Shown: piece after piece, positions 1 through 8,074 of the stretch
How positions within the stretch are numbered: position 1 is the first letter of the stretch
Layout of the letters: every line of letters begins with the position of its first letter
Source: Pseudomonadota bacterium
GTDB lineage: Bacteria; Pseudomonadota; Gammaproteobacteria; Burkholderiales; Burkholderiaceae_C
Assembly: GCA_020161145.1 (NCBI GenBank)
Contig: JAIUPQ010000001.1
Span: forward strand, 620,001-684,000
Length of the DNA: 64,000 nucleotides
Direction: 5' to 3'
Program-made: the position numbers and the translations under genes
Notes under the pieces: model-generated
Told to the model about the DNA's origin: nothing
What the model saw: only the letters and a program-made list of their open reading frames with translations
The model's database searches: none

Positions 1-1475
1 GTCTGGGGCTCACTGTCCTCGGTCACGGTCTGGCCGCCTTCCTGTGTGGTCCAGCGCAGGTGGCCCTGCTCCAGCGTGACGGCGTAGGCGGCCGTGCCGG
101 CCATGGCGGCCAGGCCGGACTGGAGTTGGTCGGCCAGCTCGGCACTGTCGATCAGCAAGCCCATTTCGGTGTTGAGCCGGGCCGAGCGCGGGTCCATGTT
201 GAACGAGCCGACGAAGATCTGGTGGCCATCGACGGTGAAGGTCTTGGCGTGCAGGCTGGCGCCGCTGCTGCCGGTGACGCCGCCATGGCCGCTGGCCACC
301 ACGGTGGCGCTGCGCTTGAGCTCGTAGAGCTTGACGCCGCCGCGCAGCAGCGCCTCGCGGTAGCGGGCATAGCCGGTGTGGACGGCGGCCACGTCGGTGG
401 CCGACAAGGCGTTGGTCAGCACCTCCACCTTGACGCCGCTGGCGGCCAGCTGGGTCAGGGCGTCGGTGCCGACCTGGGTAGGCACGAAATAGGGCGAGAT
501 GATGGTCAGTTCGTGGCGTGCCGACTCCATGGCCTGGAACAGCGGCGCCATCAGGGTGTCGTCGTCGGCCACCTGGCCCAGCACCTTGGCCGGGTCGTCG
601 CTGACCAGCCGCGTCGGGGCCCAGACCAGGGGCAGGCTGCCGGCGTGCAGATGCCGCACCAGGCTGGAGTTGGCGATGGTGACCCGGTAGCGCTGCGTGG
701 CCGCGTCGTCGGCGGGCACGGTGCCCACATCGACCTGCTCGGGATCGGTGACGATGGCGGTGAGCGGATAGGCCGACGGGCTCGTCCAGTAGCGCTCGAA
801 ATCGGCCTCCACGGCGGCCACCACCGGACCGATGGCGCTGACGTCCAGGTCGGCAAACATCACGCCCGCGCCAGCGCCGAAGTACTCGTCGCCCACGTTG
901 CGCCCGCCCACCACGGTGACCTGGCCATCGACGGTGAACGACTTGTTGTGCATGCGCCGGTGCGCGCGGTTGAAGTCGCTCAGGTAGTTCAGCACCCGCA
1001 GCCGCCGGTGCATCAGCGGGTTGAACAGCCGCACCTCGATCTGGGGGTGGGCGTCCAGCCCACGCAGCAGCGGATCCAGGCCGGCGGTGTTGTTGTCGTC
1101 CAGCAGCAGGCGCACGTGCACGCCCCGGTCGGCCGCGCGGCGCAGGTGCTGCAGCAGCAGGCGGCCGGCGGTGTCGTTGTGCCAGATGTAGTACTGGGCG
1201 TCGATGCGGCGCTCGGCCGCATCGGCCAGCGCGGCGCGGGCGGCAAACGCGTCGTGCCCGTCGGCCAGCGGGTGGATACCCGAGAGGCCGGGGTGGGCGG
1301 CGATCTCGGCGGCCAGCGAGCGCGCCAGCGTGGTGTCGGCCAGGCCCGTCCTGGCCTCGCTTTGGGCCACAGGGCCGCGCGGCGGCAGTGCGCGGCGGGA
1401 GAGCAGCGCCGTGACCAGCAGCAGCCCGAGGAGCAGGGCCAGAACCAGCAGCAAGGTGCGCACCACGGTCAGCAT
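1..1475 (-). CDS. Phospholipase D family protein, ClsC/cardiolipin synthase-like (3' end beyond window)
   Basis: At least 491 residues are visible; the C-terminus runs off the left edge. It opens with a hydrophobic anchor (residues 4-22), then YYIWHND, typical of ClsC-type cardiolipin synthases. Two HKD motifs are seen: HNKSFTVDG (H176, K178, D183) and HAKTFTVDG (H409, K411, D416), each followed by the usual GG/GS-N segment (GGRNVGDEYF, GSFNMDPRS). This arrangement predicts a membrane-anchored phosphatidyltransferase or phospholipase D acting on phospholipid head groups. The ATG at 1475 is the only start that keeps the hydrophobic anchor. The next gene is divergent. Substrate is inferred from family only; it could be a general PLD-type hydrolase. 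Confidence 0.85.
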   Translation of the reverse strand, partial: MLTVVRTLLLVLALLLGLLLVTALLSRRALPPRGPVAQSEARTGLADTTLARSLAAEIAAHPGLSGIHPLADGHDAFAARAALADAAERRIDAQYYIWHNDTAGRLLLQHLRRAADRGVHVRLLLDDNNTAGLDPLLRGLDAHPQIEVRLFNPLMHRRLRVLNYLSDFNRAHRRMHNKSFTVDGQVTVVGGRNVGDEYFGAGAGVMFADLDVSAIGPVVAAVEADFERYWTSPSAYPLTAIVTDPEQVDVGTVPADDAATQRYRVTIANSSLVRHLHAGSLPLVWAPTRLVSDDPAKVLGQVADDDTLMAPLFQAMESARHELTIISPYFVPTQVGTDALTQLAASGVKVEVLTNALSATDVAAVHTGYARYREALLRGGVKLYELKRSATVVASGHGGVTGSSGASLHAKTFTVDGHQIFVGSFNMDPRSARLNTEMGLLIDSAELADQLQSGLAAMAGTAAYAVTLEQGHLRWTTQEGGQTVTEDSEPQ

Positions 1476-1629
1476 CCGGGCGCGGCAATGGATGGAGGTT
1501 GCAGGGGCATGGCGGTCGGGGAGTGACGAGGCCTGCTGATTCTGACAGCCCCGTTTGGCGGGGTTCGGCGCGCCGCCGCCGTCGTTGTTTCAGAATCCAT
1601 GATCTGCCCCAACCCAAGGAGACCTGGAC

Positions 1630-3249
1630 ATGAACGGACTGATGATGCATGAGCCGCTGCTGATCTCGGCCCTGTTGCGCCACGCCGAGCGCCACCATGG
1701 CGAGCAGCAGGTGGTCTCCCGGCTGGTGGAGGGCGGCATCCATCGCCAGAGCTACCGCGAGCTGGCCACCCGCGCCCGCCAACTGGCGCGGGCGATGGCG
1801 GCGCTGGGCGTGCAGCCGGGCCAGCGCGTGGGCACGCTGGCCTGGAACGGTCACCGCCACCTGGAGCTGTACTACGCCGTCAGCGGCATGGGCAGCGTGC
1901 TGCACACGCTGAACCCGCGTCTGCACGGTGACCAGATCGTCTGGATTGCCGAGCACGCCGAGGACCAGGTGTTGTGCTTCGACCTGACGTTTTTGCCACT
2001 GGTGGAGGCGCTGGCGCCGCGCCTGACGGGCGTGCGCCACTTCGTGCTGATGGCGGATCGCGCCCACATGCCGGCGCAGACGGCCATCCCCAACCTGCTG
2101 TGCTACGAAGAGTTGCTGGCGGCGCAGAGCGATGCCTACGACTGGCCCCGGCTGGACGAGAACGCCGCGTGCAGCCTGTGCTACACCAGCGGCACCACCG
2201 GCAACCCCAAGGGGGTGCTGTACAGCCACCGCTCCACGCTGCTGCACGCGTTTGCGGCGGCGCTGCCCGATGCGTTCAACCTCTCGGCCCGCGATGCGGT
2301 GCTGCCGGTGGTGCCCATGTTCCACGTCAACGCCTGGGGCATTCCCTATGCGGCCTGCCTGGCGGGGGCCAAGCTGGTGTTGCCGGGGCCGGGGCTGGAC
2401 GGCAAATCGCTGCATGAGTTGTTCGAGGCCGAGGGCGTGACGCTGTCGGCCGGTGTGCCCACGGTGTGGCAGGGGCTGCTGGCCCACGTGCAGGGCAACG
2501 ACTTGCGCTTTACCACCATGCAGCGCACGGTGATCGGCGGCGCAGCCGCACCGCCGGCCATGATCCGCGCCTTCGAGGACGGCCTGGGCGTGCAGGTGAT
2601 CCACGCCTGGGGCATGACCGAGCTGAGCCCGCTGGGCACCGTGGGCGTGCTCAAGGGCACGCAGCGGGACTGGTCCGCCGAGGCCCGCCGCGCGGTGCTG
2701 GCCAAGCAGGGGCGCTCGGTCTTCGGCATCGACATGAAGATCGTCGATCCCGACGGCAGCGAACTGCCCTGGGATGGCCAGGCAGCCGGCGAGCTGATGG
2801 TGCGCGGCCACTGGGTGGCGGCCGGCTACCTGGGCGCGCCCCAGCCCGAGCTGGACTGGTTCGGCACCGGCGACGTGGCCACCATCGATGCCCAGGGCTT
2901 CATGAACATCACCGACCGCGTCAAGGACGTGATCAAGTCGGGCGGTGAGTGGATAGGCTCCATCGACCTGGAGCACATCGCCATGGCCCACCCGGCCGTG
3001 GCCATGGCGGCCTGCATCGCCGCGCGCCACCCCAAGTGGGACGAGCGGCCACTGCTCATCGTCGTCAGGAAGCCCGGCGCCGAGCTGACGCGCGACGAGT
3101 TGCTGGCCTTCTACGAGGGCAAGGTGGCCAAATGGTGGTTGCCTGACGACGTGGTCTTCGTCGACGCCATCCCGCTGGGGGCCACCGGCAAGGTGCTCAA
3201 GAACGTGCTGCGCGAACGCTACGCGGACCACCTGCTGCGGTCGGCGTGA
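1630..3249 (+). CDS. AMP-binding acyl-CoA ligase (medium/long-chain fatty acid, AlkK-like)
   Basis: This 539-residue member of the ANL superfamily should activate a fatty acid to acyl-CoA through an acyl-adenylate. The P-loop CYTSGTTGNPKG lies near residues 184-195, HAWGMTELSPLG is the A5 motif, and DRVKDVIKSGGEWI near residues 427-440 is the hinge typical of fatty-acyl ligases. The catalytic lysine is in GATGKVLK (about K521). An AAGGAG sequence 8 nt upstream supports the ATG at 1630. The stop overlaps the next gene in GTGA, suggesting co-translation, although no shared function with the exporter is obvious. Chain-length preference cannot be read from the sequence. Confidence 0.9.
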   Translation: MNGLMMHEPLLISALLRHAERHHGEQQVVSRLVEGGIHRQSYRELATRARQLARAMAALGVQPGQRVGTLAWNGHRHLELYYAVSGMGSVLHTLNPRLHGDQIVWIAEHAEDQVLCFDLTFLPLVEALAPRLTGVRHFVLMADRAHMPAQTAIPNLLCYEELLAAQSDAYDWPRLDENAACSLCYTSGTTGNPKGVLYSHRSTLLHAFAAALPDAFNLSARDAVLPVVPMFHVNAWGIPYAACLAGAKLVLPGPGLDGKSLHELFEAEGVTLSAGVPTVWQGLLAHVQGNDLRFTTMQRTVIGGAAAPPAMIRAFEDGLGVQVIHAWGMTELSPLGTVGVLKGTQRDWSAEARRAVLAKQGRSVFGIDMKIVDPDGSELPWDGQAAGELMVRGHWVAAGYLGAPQPELDWFGTGDVATIDAQGFMNITDRVKDVIKSGGEWIGSIDLEHIAMAHPAVAMAACIAARHPKWDERPLLIVVRKPGAELTRDELLAFYEGKVAKWWLPDDVVFVDAIPLGATGKVLKNVLRERYADHLLRSA

Positions 3250-4250
3250 GCGGCTTGCGCGCGGCCGTCGCGCCGCTGCTGCCGGGCGTGGCCGCCACCG
3301 CCATCACGGCGCTGGCGGCGATGTTCCTGGCCGACCACTATGGTGCGCCAGTGATGCTGTTTGCGCTGCTGCTGGGCATGGCCATGGGTTTTCTGGCGCA
3401 GCAGGGGCGCAGCCAGCCCGGCATCGAGTTCACTGCGCGCCAGGTGCTGCGCTGGGGCGTGGCGCTGCTGGGCCTGCGCATCAGTGCGGCCCAGGTGGTG
3501 GCGCTGGGCTGGCAGCCAGTGGCCATGGTGGGGGTGACCGTAACCGCCACCATCGCCTTCGGCATAGGGCTGGCGCGGCTGCTGGGCTTCAAGCGCAGCT
3601 TCGGCCTGCTGACGGGCGGTGCGGTGGGCATTTGCGGCGCCTCGGCGGCACTGGCCATTGCGGCCACGCTGCCGCCGCACCCGCGCAAGGAGCAGGCCAC
3701 GCTGTTCACCGTCATCGGGGTGTCGGCGCTGTCCACCCTGGCCATGGTGCTGTACCCGCTGGTGGTCAGGCTGCTGGGGCTGGACGCGCTGAATGCCGGC
3801 TTGTTTCTGGGCGGCACCATCCACGACGTGGCCCAGGTGGTGGGCGCGGGCTACAGCCTGGGCCACACGACGGGCGATGCCGCCACTGTGGTCAAGCTGA
3901 TGCGGGTGGCCATGCTGGTGCCGGTGATTGCCGTGGTGGCGGCCGTGGCGCGGCGCCAGCATCAGGCGCCAGGCGATGCCCGCCCGCCGCTGTTGCCGGG
4001 TTTTGTGGTGGTCTTCGTGGTGCTGGTGGGCGTGAACAGCCTGGGCGTGCTGCCCGCCGCCGTGACGCAGGCGGGCACCCAGGCCTCACAGGCCTTTTTG
4101 GTGGCCGCCATGGCCGCCATCGGCATGAAGACGCAACTCAAGGATCTGGCCACCCTGGGCTGGAAGCCGGTGGCGCTGATGGTGGCCGAGACGGTGTTTC
4201 TGGCGGCGCTGTTTTACGGGCTGATGGCGTGGGCGGGGATGCATGGGTAG
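3246..4250 (+). CDS. YeiH/YadS-type putative sulfate exporter family membrane protein
   Basis: A 334-residue polytopic inner-membrane protein with about ten hydrophobic segments. It carries the family's conserved glycine-rich stretch GGAVGICGASAALAIAA and the block GGTIHDVAQVVGAG followed by VKLMRVAMLVPV, both hallmarks of the YeiH family. Members are annotated as putative sulfate exporters, but transport has been shown for few of them. The start is a GTG overlapping the ligase stop (GTGA), so it is probably translationally coupled. A CysB-like regulator and a sirohydrochlorin chelatase lie within 4 kb, making a sulfur link plausible but unproven. Confidence 0.85.
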   Translation: MSGLRAAVAPLLPGVAATAITALAAMFLADHYGAPVMLFALLLGMAMGFLAQQGRSQPGIEFTARQVLRWGVALLGLRISAAQVVALGWQPVAMVGVTVTATIAFGIGLARLLGFKRSFGLLTGGAVGICGASAALAIAATLPPHPRKEQATLFTVIGVSALSTLAMVLYPLVVRLLGLDALNAGLFLGGTIHDVAQVVGAGYSLGHTTGDAATVVKLMRVAMLVPVIAVVAAVARRQHQAPGDARPPLLPGFVVVFVVLVGVNSLGVLPAAVTQAGTQASQAFLVAAMAAIGMKTQLKDLATLGWKPVALMVAETVFLAALFYGLMAWAGMHG

Positions 4251-4286
4251 GGCCGAGTACACGCGCGTGCAGTCTGCCCATGCGGG

Positions 4287-4323
4287 TTCAGCATGGTTGG
4301 CAATGTGCTAGTCTGTACTGACT
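4287..4323 (+). promoter_or_regulatory. Toxin-antitoxin promoter with overlapping palindromic operator
   Basis: A -10 element TAGTCT (4309-4314) is preceded by TGC, giving an extended -10, with a weak TTCAGC -35 at 4287-4292 (16-nt spacer). Lying on the -10 is an imperfect palindrome AGTCtGTACtGACT (4310-4323). This is the usual layout for autorepression by a RelB/ribbon-helix-helix antitoxin. Predicted transcription would start about 26 nt before the antitoxin ATG. The assignment rests on pattern only. Confidence 0.45.
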
Positions 4324-4346
4324 GCGTAACACATGAAAATCAGACC

Positions 4347-4631
4347 ATGAGCGAAGCAACCTTTACCTTCCGGGTCGATGAGGCGCTAAAGAATGAGTTC
4401 GCGACGGCAGCGAAGGCCCGTGACCGGACGGGTGCGCAGTTGCTGCGTGATTTCATGCGGGAATTCGTGCAACAACAAGAAGCGGCCGATCATGACGCCT
4501 GGTTTCGTCGCCAGGTGCAGGCGGGCCTGGACTCGGCCAACGCCGGGCGCGGGGTGCCGGCGGCCAAGGTCGAGGCCCAGTTTGCGGCCCGCCGTGCCGC
4601 GACGCGCCGCCGGCTTGAAGCGTCCGAGTGA
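4347..4631 (+). CDS. RelB/DinJ or ribbon-helix-helix type antitoxin
   Basis: A 94-residue acidic/basic mixed protein. The N-terminus MSEATFTFRVDEALKNEF matches the beta-strand and helix start of ribbon-helix-helix DNA-binding antitoxins (TFTFRVDEALK). The C-terminal half is helical and charged, suited to wrapping a toxin. ATG 4347 is chosen over an upstream in-frame start at 4293 because the latter would overlap the promoter and add unrelated residues. The stop TGA shares its A with the toxin ATG, so the two are translationally coupled. Predicted roles are neutralising the downstream toxin and repressing the shared promoter. Exact family (RelB versus ParD-like) is uncertain. Confidence 0.75.
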   Translation: MSEATFTFRVDEALKNEFATAAKARDRTGAQLLRDFMREFVQQQEAADHDAWFRRQVQAGLDSANAGRGVPAAKVEAQFAARRAATRRRLEASE

Positions 4632-4903
4632 TGAACGTTCTCTGGACGCCCGAGGCCATCCAGGATCGCGAAGCCATCTATGCCTACATCGAGGCCGACA
4701 ACCCCATCGCCGCGTTAGCTCTTGATGAGCTTTTTGAAGCCAAAACCAGCCACCTGATCGATCACCCAGAGCTTGGCCGGCGTGGTCGCATCGCGGGCAC
4801 CCGCGAGTTGGTTGCACATCGGAACTACATCCTCGTCTATGACGTGGAGGGCGAGCAGGTGCGGGTGCTGCGTCTGCTGCATGCGGCCAGGCAATGGCCA
4901 TGA
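4631..4903 (+). CDS. RelE/ParE superfamily toxin
   Basis: A 90-residue protein with the ParE/RelE fold signature: WTPEAIQDREAIYAYIEADNPIAA at the start, then DHPELGRRGRIAGTRELVAHRNYILVYDVEG and a terminal VRVLRLLHAARQWP. These match plasmid-stabilisation ParE-type toxins (GRxGRxxGTRELV, YxxVYxV, VLRVLHAxRxWP). ParE-group toxins target gyrase, RelE-group toxins cleave mRNA on the ribosome; the sequence leans toward the ParE/YoeB-like side but does not settle the target. The ATG at 4631 follows the antitoxin directly; a GTG at 4628 is an alternative. Just downstream lies the broken HAD gene, so the module sits at a rearrangement junction. Confidence 0.85.
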   Translation: MNVLWTPEAIQDREAIYAYIEADNPIAALALDELFEAKTSHLIDHPELGRRGRIAGTRELVAHRNYILVYDVEGEQVRVLRLLHAARQWP

Positions 4904-4919
4904 CCGCAACGGCGGTGGC

Positions 4920-4994
4920 CTAAGGGCAGGCCTGCGACATCAAGGTGTTGCCCCAGTCGAAGCAGACGGCCTCGACGTTGGCCAGCGGGTTCAT
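4920..4994 (-). pseudogene. N-terminal stump of a HAD-superfamily hydrolase gene
   Basis: Only 24 codons remain. The peptide contains EAVCFDWGNTLM, the HAD motif I (hhhDxGxTL) with the nucleophile aspartate, and then runs into a stop at 4920-4922 only 17 bp from the end of the toxin gene. Its ATG (4994) overlaps the stop of the enoyl-CoA hydratase gene in ATGA, showing that it was once the last gene of that operon. A complete HAD hydrolase needs roughly 200 residues, so all catalytic parts after motif I are missing. The simplest reading is that the rest was lost when the toxin-antitoxin segment arrived or the flank was deleted. Confidence 0.65.
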
Positions 4995-5614
4995 GCCCGC
5001 GCTGGTTTGGCCGCTGCGCTGGCCAGGGCCGCCTTGAGCTCGCCCAGCGGCTCCGCATCGCGTTCGGCCAGCGCCTGCGCCCAGGCCAGCGCGGTGGCAT
5101 GGGCCTGGCCACTGTCGACCAGTTGCGTCAACTGACCGGCGGCGTGCAGAGTGCGCGCTTCGACGGGCTGGCCCAGCCACAGCGCAGCCCAGGCCAGCGG
5201 CCGGGGCAGGGTGCGGTCGAGGGCGCGCGCGAGGCCGGGCGACACGGGCTCGCCAGCCTTGAAGACGGCGCCCTCGGCGGCAGCGATGGCGTCGCAAGCC
5301 AGCGCCAGCGCCCAACCGGCGCCGCTCGCCTGGCCTTCGACGACGGCTAGAACGGGCTTGGGATAGGCGGCGAGGCCCGCCAGCAGATCGGTCAGTGCGC
5401 GGGCGGTGTCGGCATCGGCCTCGGCGCCGCTGCAGAAGTGGTTGCCATCGCCGCGCACGATGACGGCGCGCACGTCATCGTCGCTGTCGGCGGTGTTCAG
5501 CGCCTCGATGGCGGCCACGCAGGCTTCGGCCGACAGCCGGTTGCGGCTGGCCGTGTCGGCAAAAGTCAGCACCAGCGCGCCGGCCTCACGGGTGGCGAAG
5601 AGTTCACAGGTCAT
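4991..5614 (-). CDS. Enoyl-CoA hydratase/isomerase (crotonase) family protein, short
   Basis: A 207-residue crotonase-fold protein, shorter than the usual 250-270. The oxyanion-hole segments are visible as GNHFCSGAEADADTARA and EGQASGAGWALALACD. The canonical hydratase glutamates are not clearly in place: the usual PEVxLGL stretch reads GEPVSPGL. The exact reaction is therefore open (hydratase, isomerase or thioesterase-like). It lies 29 bp downstream of the CysB-like gene on the same strand and overlaps the HAD stump, so it probably belongs to the lptF-led transcription unit. The ATG at 5614 gives the expected MTCELFATREAGALVLTF start. Confidence 0.8.
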   Translation of the reverse strand: MTCELFATREAGALVLTFADTASRNRLSAEACVAAIEALNTADSDDDVRAVIVRGDGNHFCSGAEADADTARALTDLLAGLAAYPKPVLAVVEGQASGAGWALALACDAIAAAEGAVFKAGEPVSPGLARALDRTLPRPLAWAALWLGQPVEARTLHAAGQLTQLVDSGQAHATALAWAQALAERDAEPLGELKAALASAAAKPARA

Positions 5615-5643
5615 GGCATGCCTTGATCGAGTTCGGACGGGGG

Positions 5644-6579
5644 TCACAGGTCGAAGTTGTCGCCGGTGGCCAGCAGCGCGCGCTCGATCAAGGGGCGCGA
5701 CAGGCGGTCGGACAGCAACTCGGCCAGCACGTAGACGTAGCCGCGCAGGTAGGCACCGCGGCGGAAGGCGACGCGGGCGGTGTTCTGGCCAAACAGGTGG
5801 CCCAGCGGGCGCACGACGAGGCCGGTGCTCTCGCGCACGGCCACTTCGGCCACCAGACCCACGCCCAGGCCGGCGGCGGCATAGGTCTGGATGACGTCGG
5901 CATCGATGGCCTCCAGCGTGACTTCGGGCGCGAGGCCCCGGCGGGCAAACGCCTGGTCGATGCGGGCGCGGCCACTGAAGCCGGCCTGGTAGGTGATCAG
6001 CGGCTCGGTGGCCAGGTGTTCCAGCGTCAGCCGCTCCACGCCGGCCAGCGGGTGGTCGGGGGCCATCACGGCCACGTGCTGCCACTCGTACCAGGGCAAG
6101 GTGACCAGCTCGGGCCGCTCGGCCAGCGCCTCGGTGGCCAGGCCAATGTCGGCTTCGTCGTTCAGCAGCCAGCGCGCCACGTCTTGCGGCGTGCCCTGGT
6201 GCAGGCTGATCTGCACCTTGGGAAAGCGCTTGCGCCACTGCGCCACTGGCGTGGGCAGTACGTAGCGGGCCTGGGTGTGGGTGGTGGCAATGGTCAGGCG
6301 GCCGCCGTCCTGTTTGGCGTATTCGTCGCCAATGCGGCGCAGGTTGGCCAGCTCGCGCAGGATGACGTCCACCGACTGGAGCACCAGTTGCCCCGGCTCG
6401 GTCACGCGGGTCAGGCGCTTGCCGTGGCGCACGAAGATGTCCACGCCCAGCTCTTCTTCCAGCTCCAGAATGGCTTTGGAGACGCCGGGCTGCGAGGTGG
6501 AGAGGGCTTTGGCGGTTTCGGTCAGGTTGAGGTTGCGGCGCACGGCCTCCTGGACGAAGCGGAACTGGTGCAGGTTCAT
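5644..6579 (-). CDS. cysB: CysB-type LysR family transcriptional regulator
   Basis: A 311-residue LysR-type regulator. The N-terminal winged helix-turn-helix reads MNLHQFRFVQEAVRRNLNLT followed by LSTSQPGVSKAILELEEELG, diagnostic of the CysB/Cbl subgroup (TSQPGVSKAI). The effector domain contains TTHTQARYVLP, the conserved TTHTQARY block that binds sulfate/O-acetylserine-type ligands in CysB. It likely controls sulfur assimilation genes. It overlaps the preceding chelatase gene by ATGA (6579/6576), so it is translated from the same message. Orthology to E. coli cysB is inferred from the motif set; Cbl-like function is the alternative. Confidence 0.85.
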   Translation of the reverse strand: MNLHQFRFVQEAVRRNLNLTETAKALSTSQPGVSKAILELEEELGVDIFVRHGKRLTRVTEPGQLVLQSVDVILRELANLRRIGDEYAKQDGGRLTIATTHTQARYVLPTPVAQWRKRFPKVQISLHQGTPQDVARWLLNDEADIGLATEALAERPELVTLPWYEWQHVAVMAPDHPLAGVERLTLEHLATEPLITYQAGFSGRARIDQAFARRGLAPEVTLEAIDADVIQTYAAAGLGVGLVAEVAVRESTGLVVRPLGHLFGQNTARVAFRRGAYLRGYVYVLAELLSDRLSRPLIERALLATGDNFDL

Positions 6580-6953
6580 GGCGCGGGCGCCTGGCTGGCG
6601 GCTTCGGCCCAGTCGGCCAGCGCGGTGATGAGGGTGGGCGCCGCGCCGGCTGCCGGGTGGAGCCGCCAGGTGACGGCCGGATGGGCGGCGCGCAAGGCGG
6701 CCACGGCCGGCGGCACGTCTTGACGCACATGGCCGCCGCCGCCCAGAAAGAGGGGCAGCACGTGCACCTCGGTGCAGCCCAGCGCGGCCAGTTCGGCACC
6801 GGCCTCGGCCAGCGAGGGCGGCTGCAGATCGAGGAAGGCCAGGCGCACCTGCGCGGCAGGCTGGCGGGCGGCCAGTTGGCGTGCGGTGTCGCGCAGCGGT
6901 TCGGCCCAGGCGGCATCGCGGGCACCGTGGGCCAGCAAAAGCAAGCCTTTCAT
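6576..6953 (-). CDS. cbiX: CbiX/SirB-type sirohydrochlorin chelatase
   Basis: A 125-residue single-domain chelatase of the CbiX-small/SirB class. The N-terminal LLLLAHGARDAAWAEPL carries the conserved metal-binding histidine, and VHVLPLFLGGGGHVRQDVPP is the family's second block (its histidine is the other ligand). It would insert Fe2+ or Co2+ into sirohydrochlorin, supplying siroheme for sulfite reductase. It lies between lptG and the CysB-like regulator with ATGA overlaps on both sides. Metal specificity is not readable. Confidence 0.85.
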   Translation of the reverse strand: MKGLLLLAHGARDAAWAEPLRDTARQLAARQPAAQVRLAFLDLQPPSLAEAGAELAALGCTEVHVLPLFLGGGGHVRQDVPPAVAALRAAHPAVTWRLHPAAGAAPTLITALADWAEAASQAPAP

Positions 6954-8074
6954 CGGTAGCGCACCACCCAGAAGAAAGCGCCCAGCGCCAGGCCCAGGTA
7001 CAGCACGCTGGGCCAGGCGGCGGCCAGCCAGGGCGTCCAGTCGCGCAGCAGGCCGATGTGCTGGGCCACGTTGTTGAGCAGCACGAAGCTGATGCCCAGC
7101 AGGATGCCGCCAAAGACTTTGTAGCTGATGCCGCCGCTGCGGGCGTGCAGGTAGGCAAACGGCAACGCCAGCATGACCATGACGACGCAGGCCAGCGGGT
7201 AGAGCACGCGCTTCCAGAACTGAAGCTCATAGCGCTGCGCTGCCTGGGCCTGGCCTTCGAGGTGGCGGCTGTAGCGCCACAGCTCCAGCGTGGTCATGCT
7301 GTCGATGGAGGAGACGGCGGCGGCCACCACGCGCTGATCCAGCGAGGTGGGCAGGGTGAGGGTGGCGGTGTCGGTGCGGGTCTGGGTGCGGGCGTCGGGC
7401 CAGGCCAGGGTGTGCACCTCTTTGAGCAGCCAGGCACCGGGTTGGACCTGGGCGCGCTGGGCGTCGATGCGGGTCAGCAGGCGGCCGGCGTTGTCCATCT
7501 CGTAGATGCGCAGGCCTTGCAGCGCGCCGCCCGCGTCGGTGGCGGCCACGCTGACCACGCGCAGGCGCTCGGTCGCCCCCTCGCCCACGCGCTCGCGCAG
7601 CCAGGCCACGGGCACGGCCGTGGCCTTGGCGGCGGGCTTGCCGCTGGCGGCGGCCTGACGCGCGGCCACGCTGTCTTTGTAGCGCTGGGCCTGGGCCTCG
7701 CCCAGCGGGGCCATCACCTCGCCGAACAGCGCCGTCACCGCCGCCATGCCCACGCCCAGCGTCAGCAGCAGCCGCAGCGCGCGCTGCGGCCCCAGGCCGG
7801 CCACGCGCAAGATGGTGAACTCGCTGGACTGCGCCAGCCGCGCCATGGCGTAGATGGTGCCAATCAGCGCGGCGATGGGGAACATCTCGTAGAAGCGGTA
7901 GGGCAGCTCCAGCAGCGCGCTGATGACGGCATCGACGATGGTCACGCCGCCCCGGCCCACGCGGTTGAGCTCTTCCAGAAAGTCGATGAAGAAGAACAGC
8001 GAGGCGAAGGCGACCACGACGAACACCACCGACCAGATCACGTCGCGATAGATCAAGGCGCGCACCGTCTTCAT
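6950..8074 (-). CDS. lptG: LPS export ABC transporter permease LptG
   Basis: A 374-residue inner-membrane component of the LptB2FGC complex that extracts lipopolysaccharide from the inner membrane. Three hydrophobic helices precede and three follow a large periplasmic domain (about residues 100-270). The start [20 protein letters not shown] and the C-terminal GGISYKVFGGILLGISFVLL are characteristic of the YjgP/YjgQ family. The ATG at 8074 overlaps the lptF stop (ATGA); an upstream in-frame start at 8128 would lie inside lptF and is rejected. Confidence 0.93.
   Translation of the reverse strand: MKTVRALIYRDVIWSVVFVVVAFASLFFFIDFLEELNRVGRGGVTIVDAVISALLELPYRFYEMFPIAALIGTIYAMARLAQSSEFTILRVAGLGPQRALRLLLTLGVGMAAVTALFGEVMAPLGEAQAQRYKDSVAARQAAASGKPAAKATAVPVAWLRERVGEGATERLRVVSVAATDAGGALQGLRIYEMDNAGRLLTRIDAQRAQVQPGAWLLKEVHTLAWPDARTQTRTDTATLTLPTSLDQRVVAAAVSSIDSMTTLELWRYSRHLEGQAQAAQRYELQFWKRVLYPLACVVMVMLALPFAYLHARSGGISYKVFGGILLGISFVLLNNVAQHIGLLRDWTPWLAAAWPSVLYLGLALGAFFWVVRYR

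Noticed and set aside
10-3231. A 1073-codon open frame on the minus strand
   Set aside because: It spans two confident genes on opposite strands and reads as low-complexity His/Arg/Gln-rich sequence, typical of antisense shadows in GC-rich DNA.
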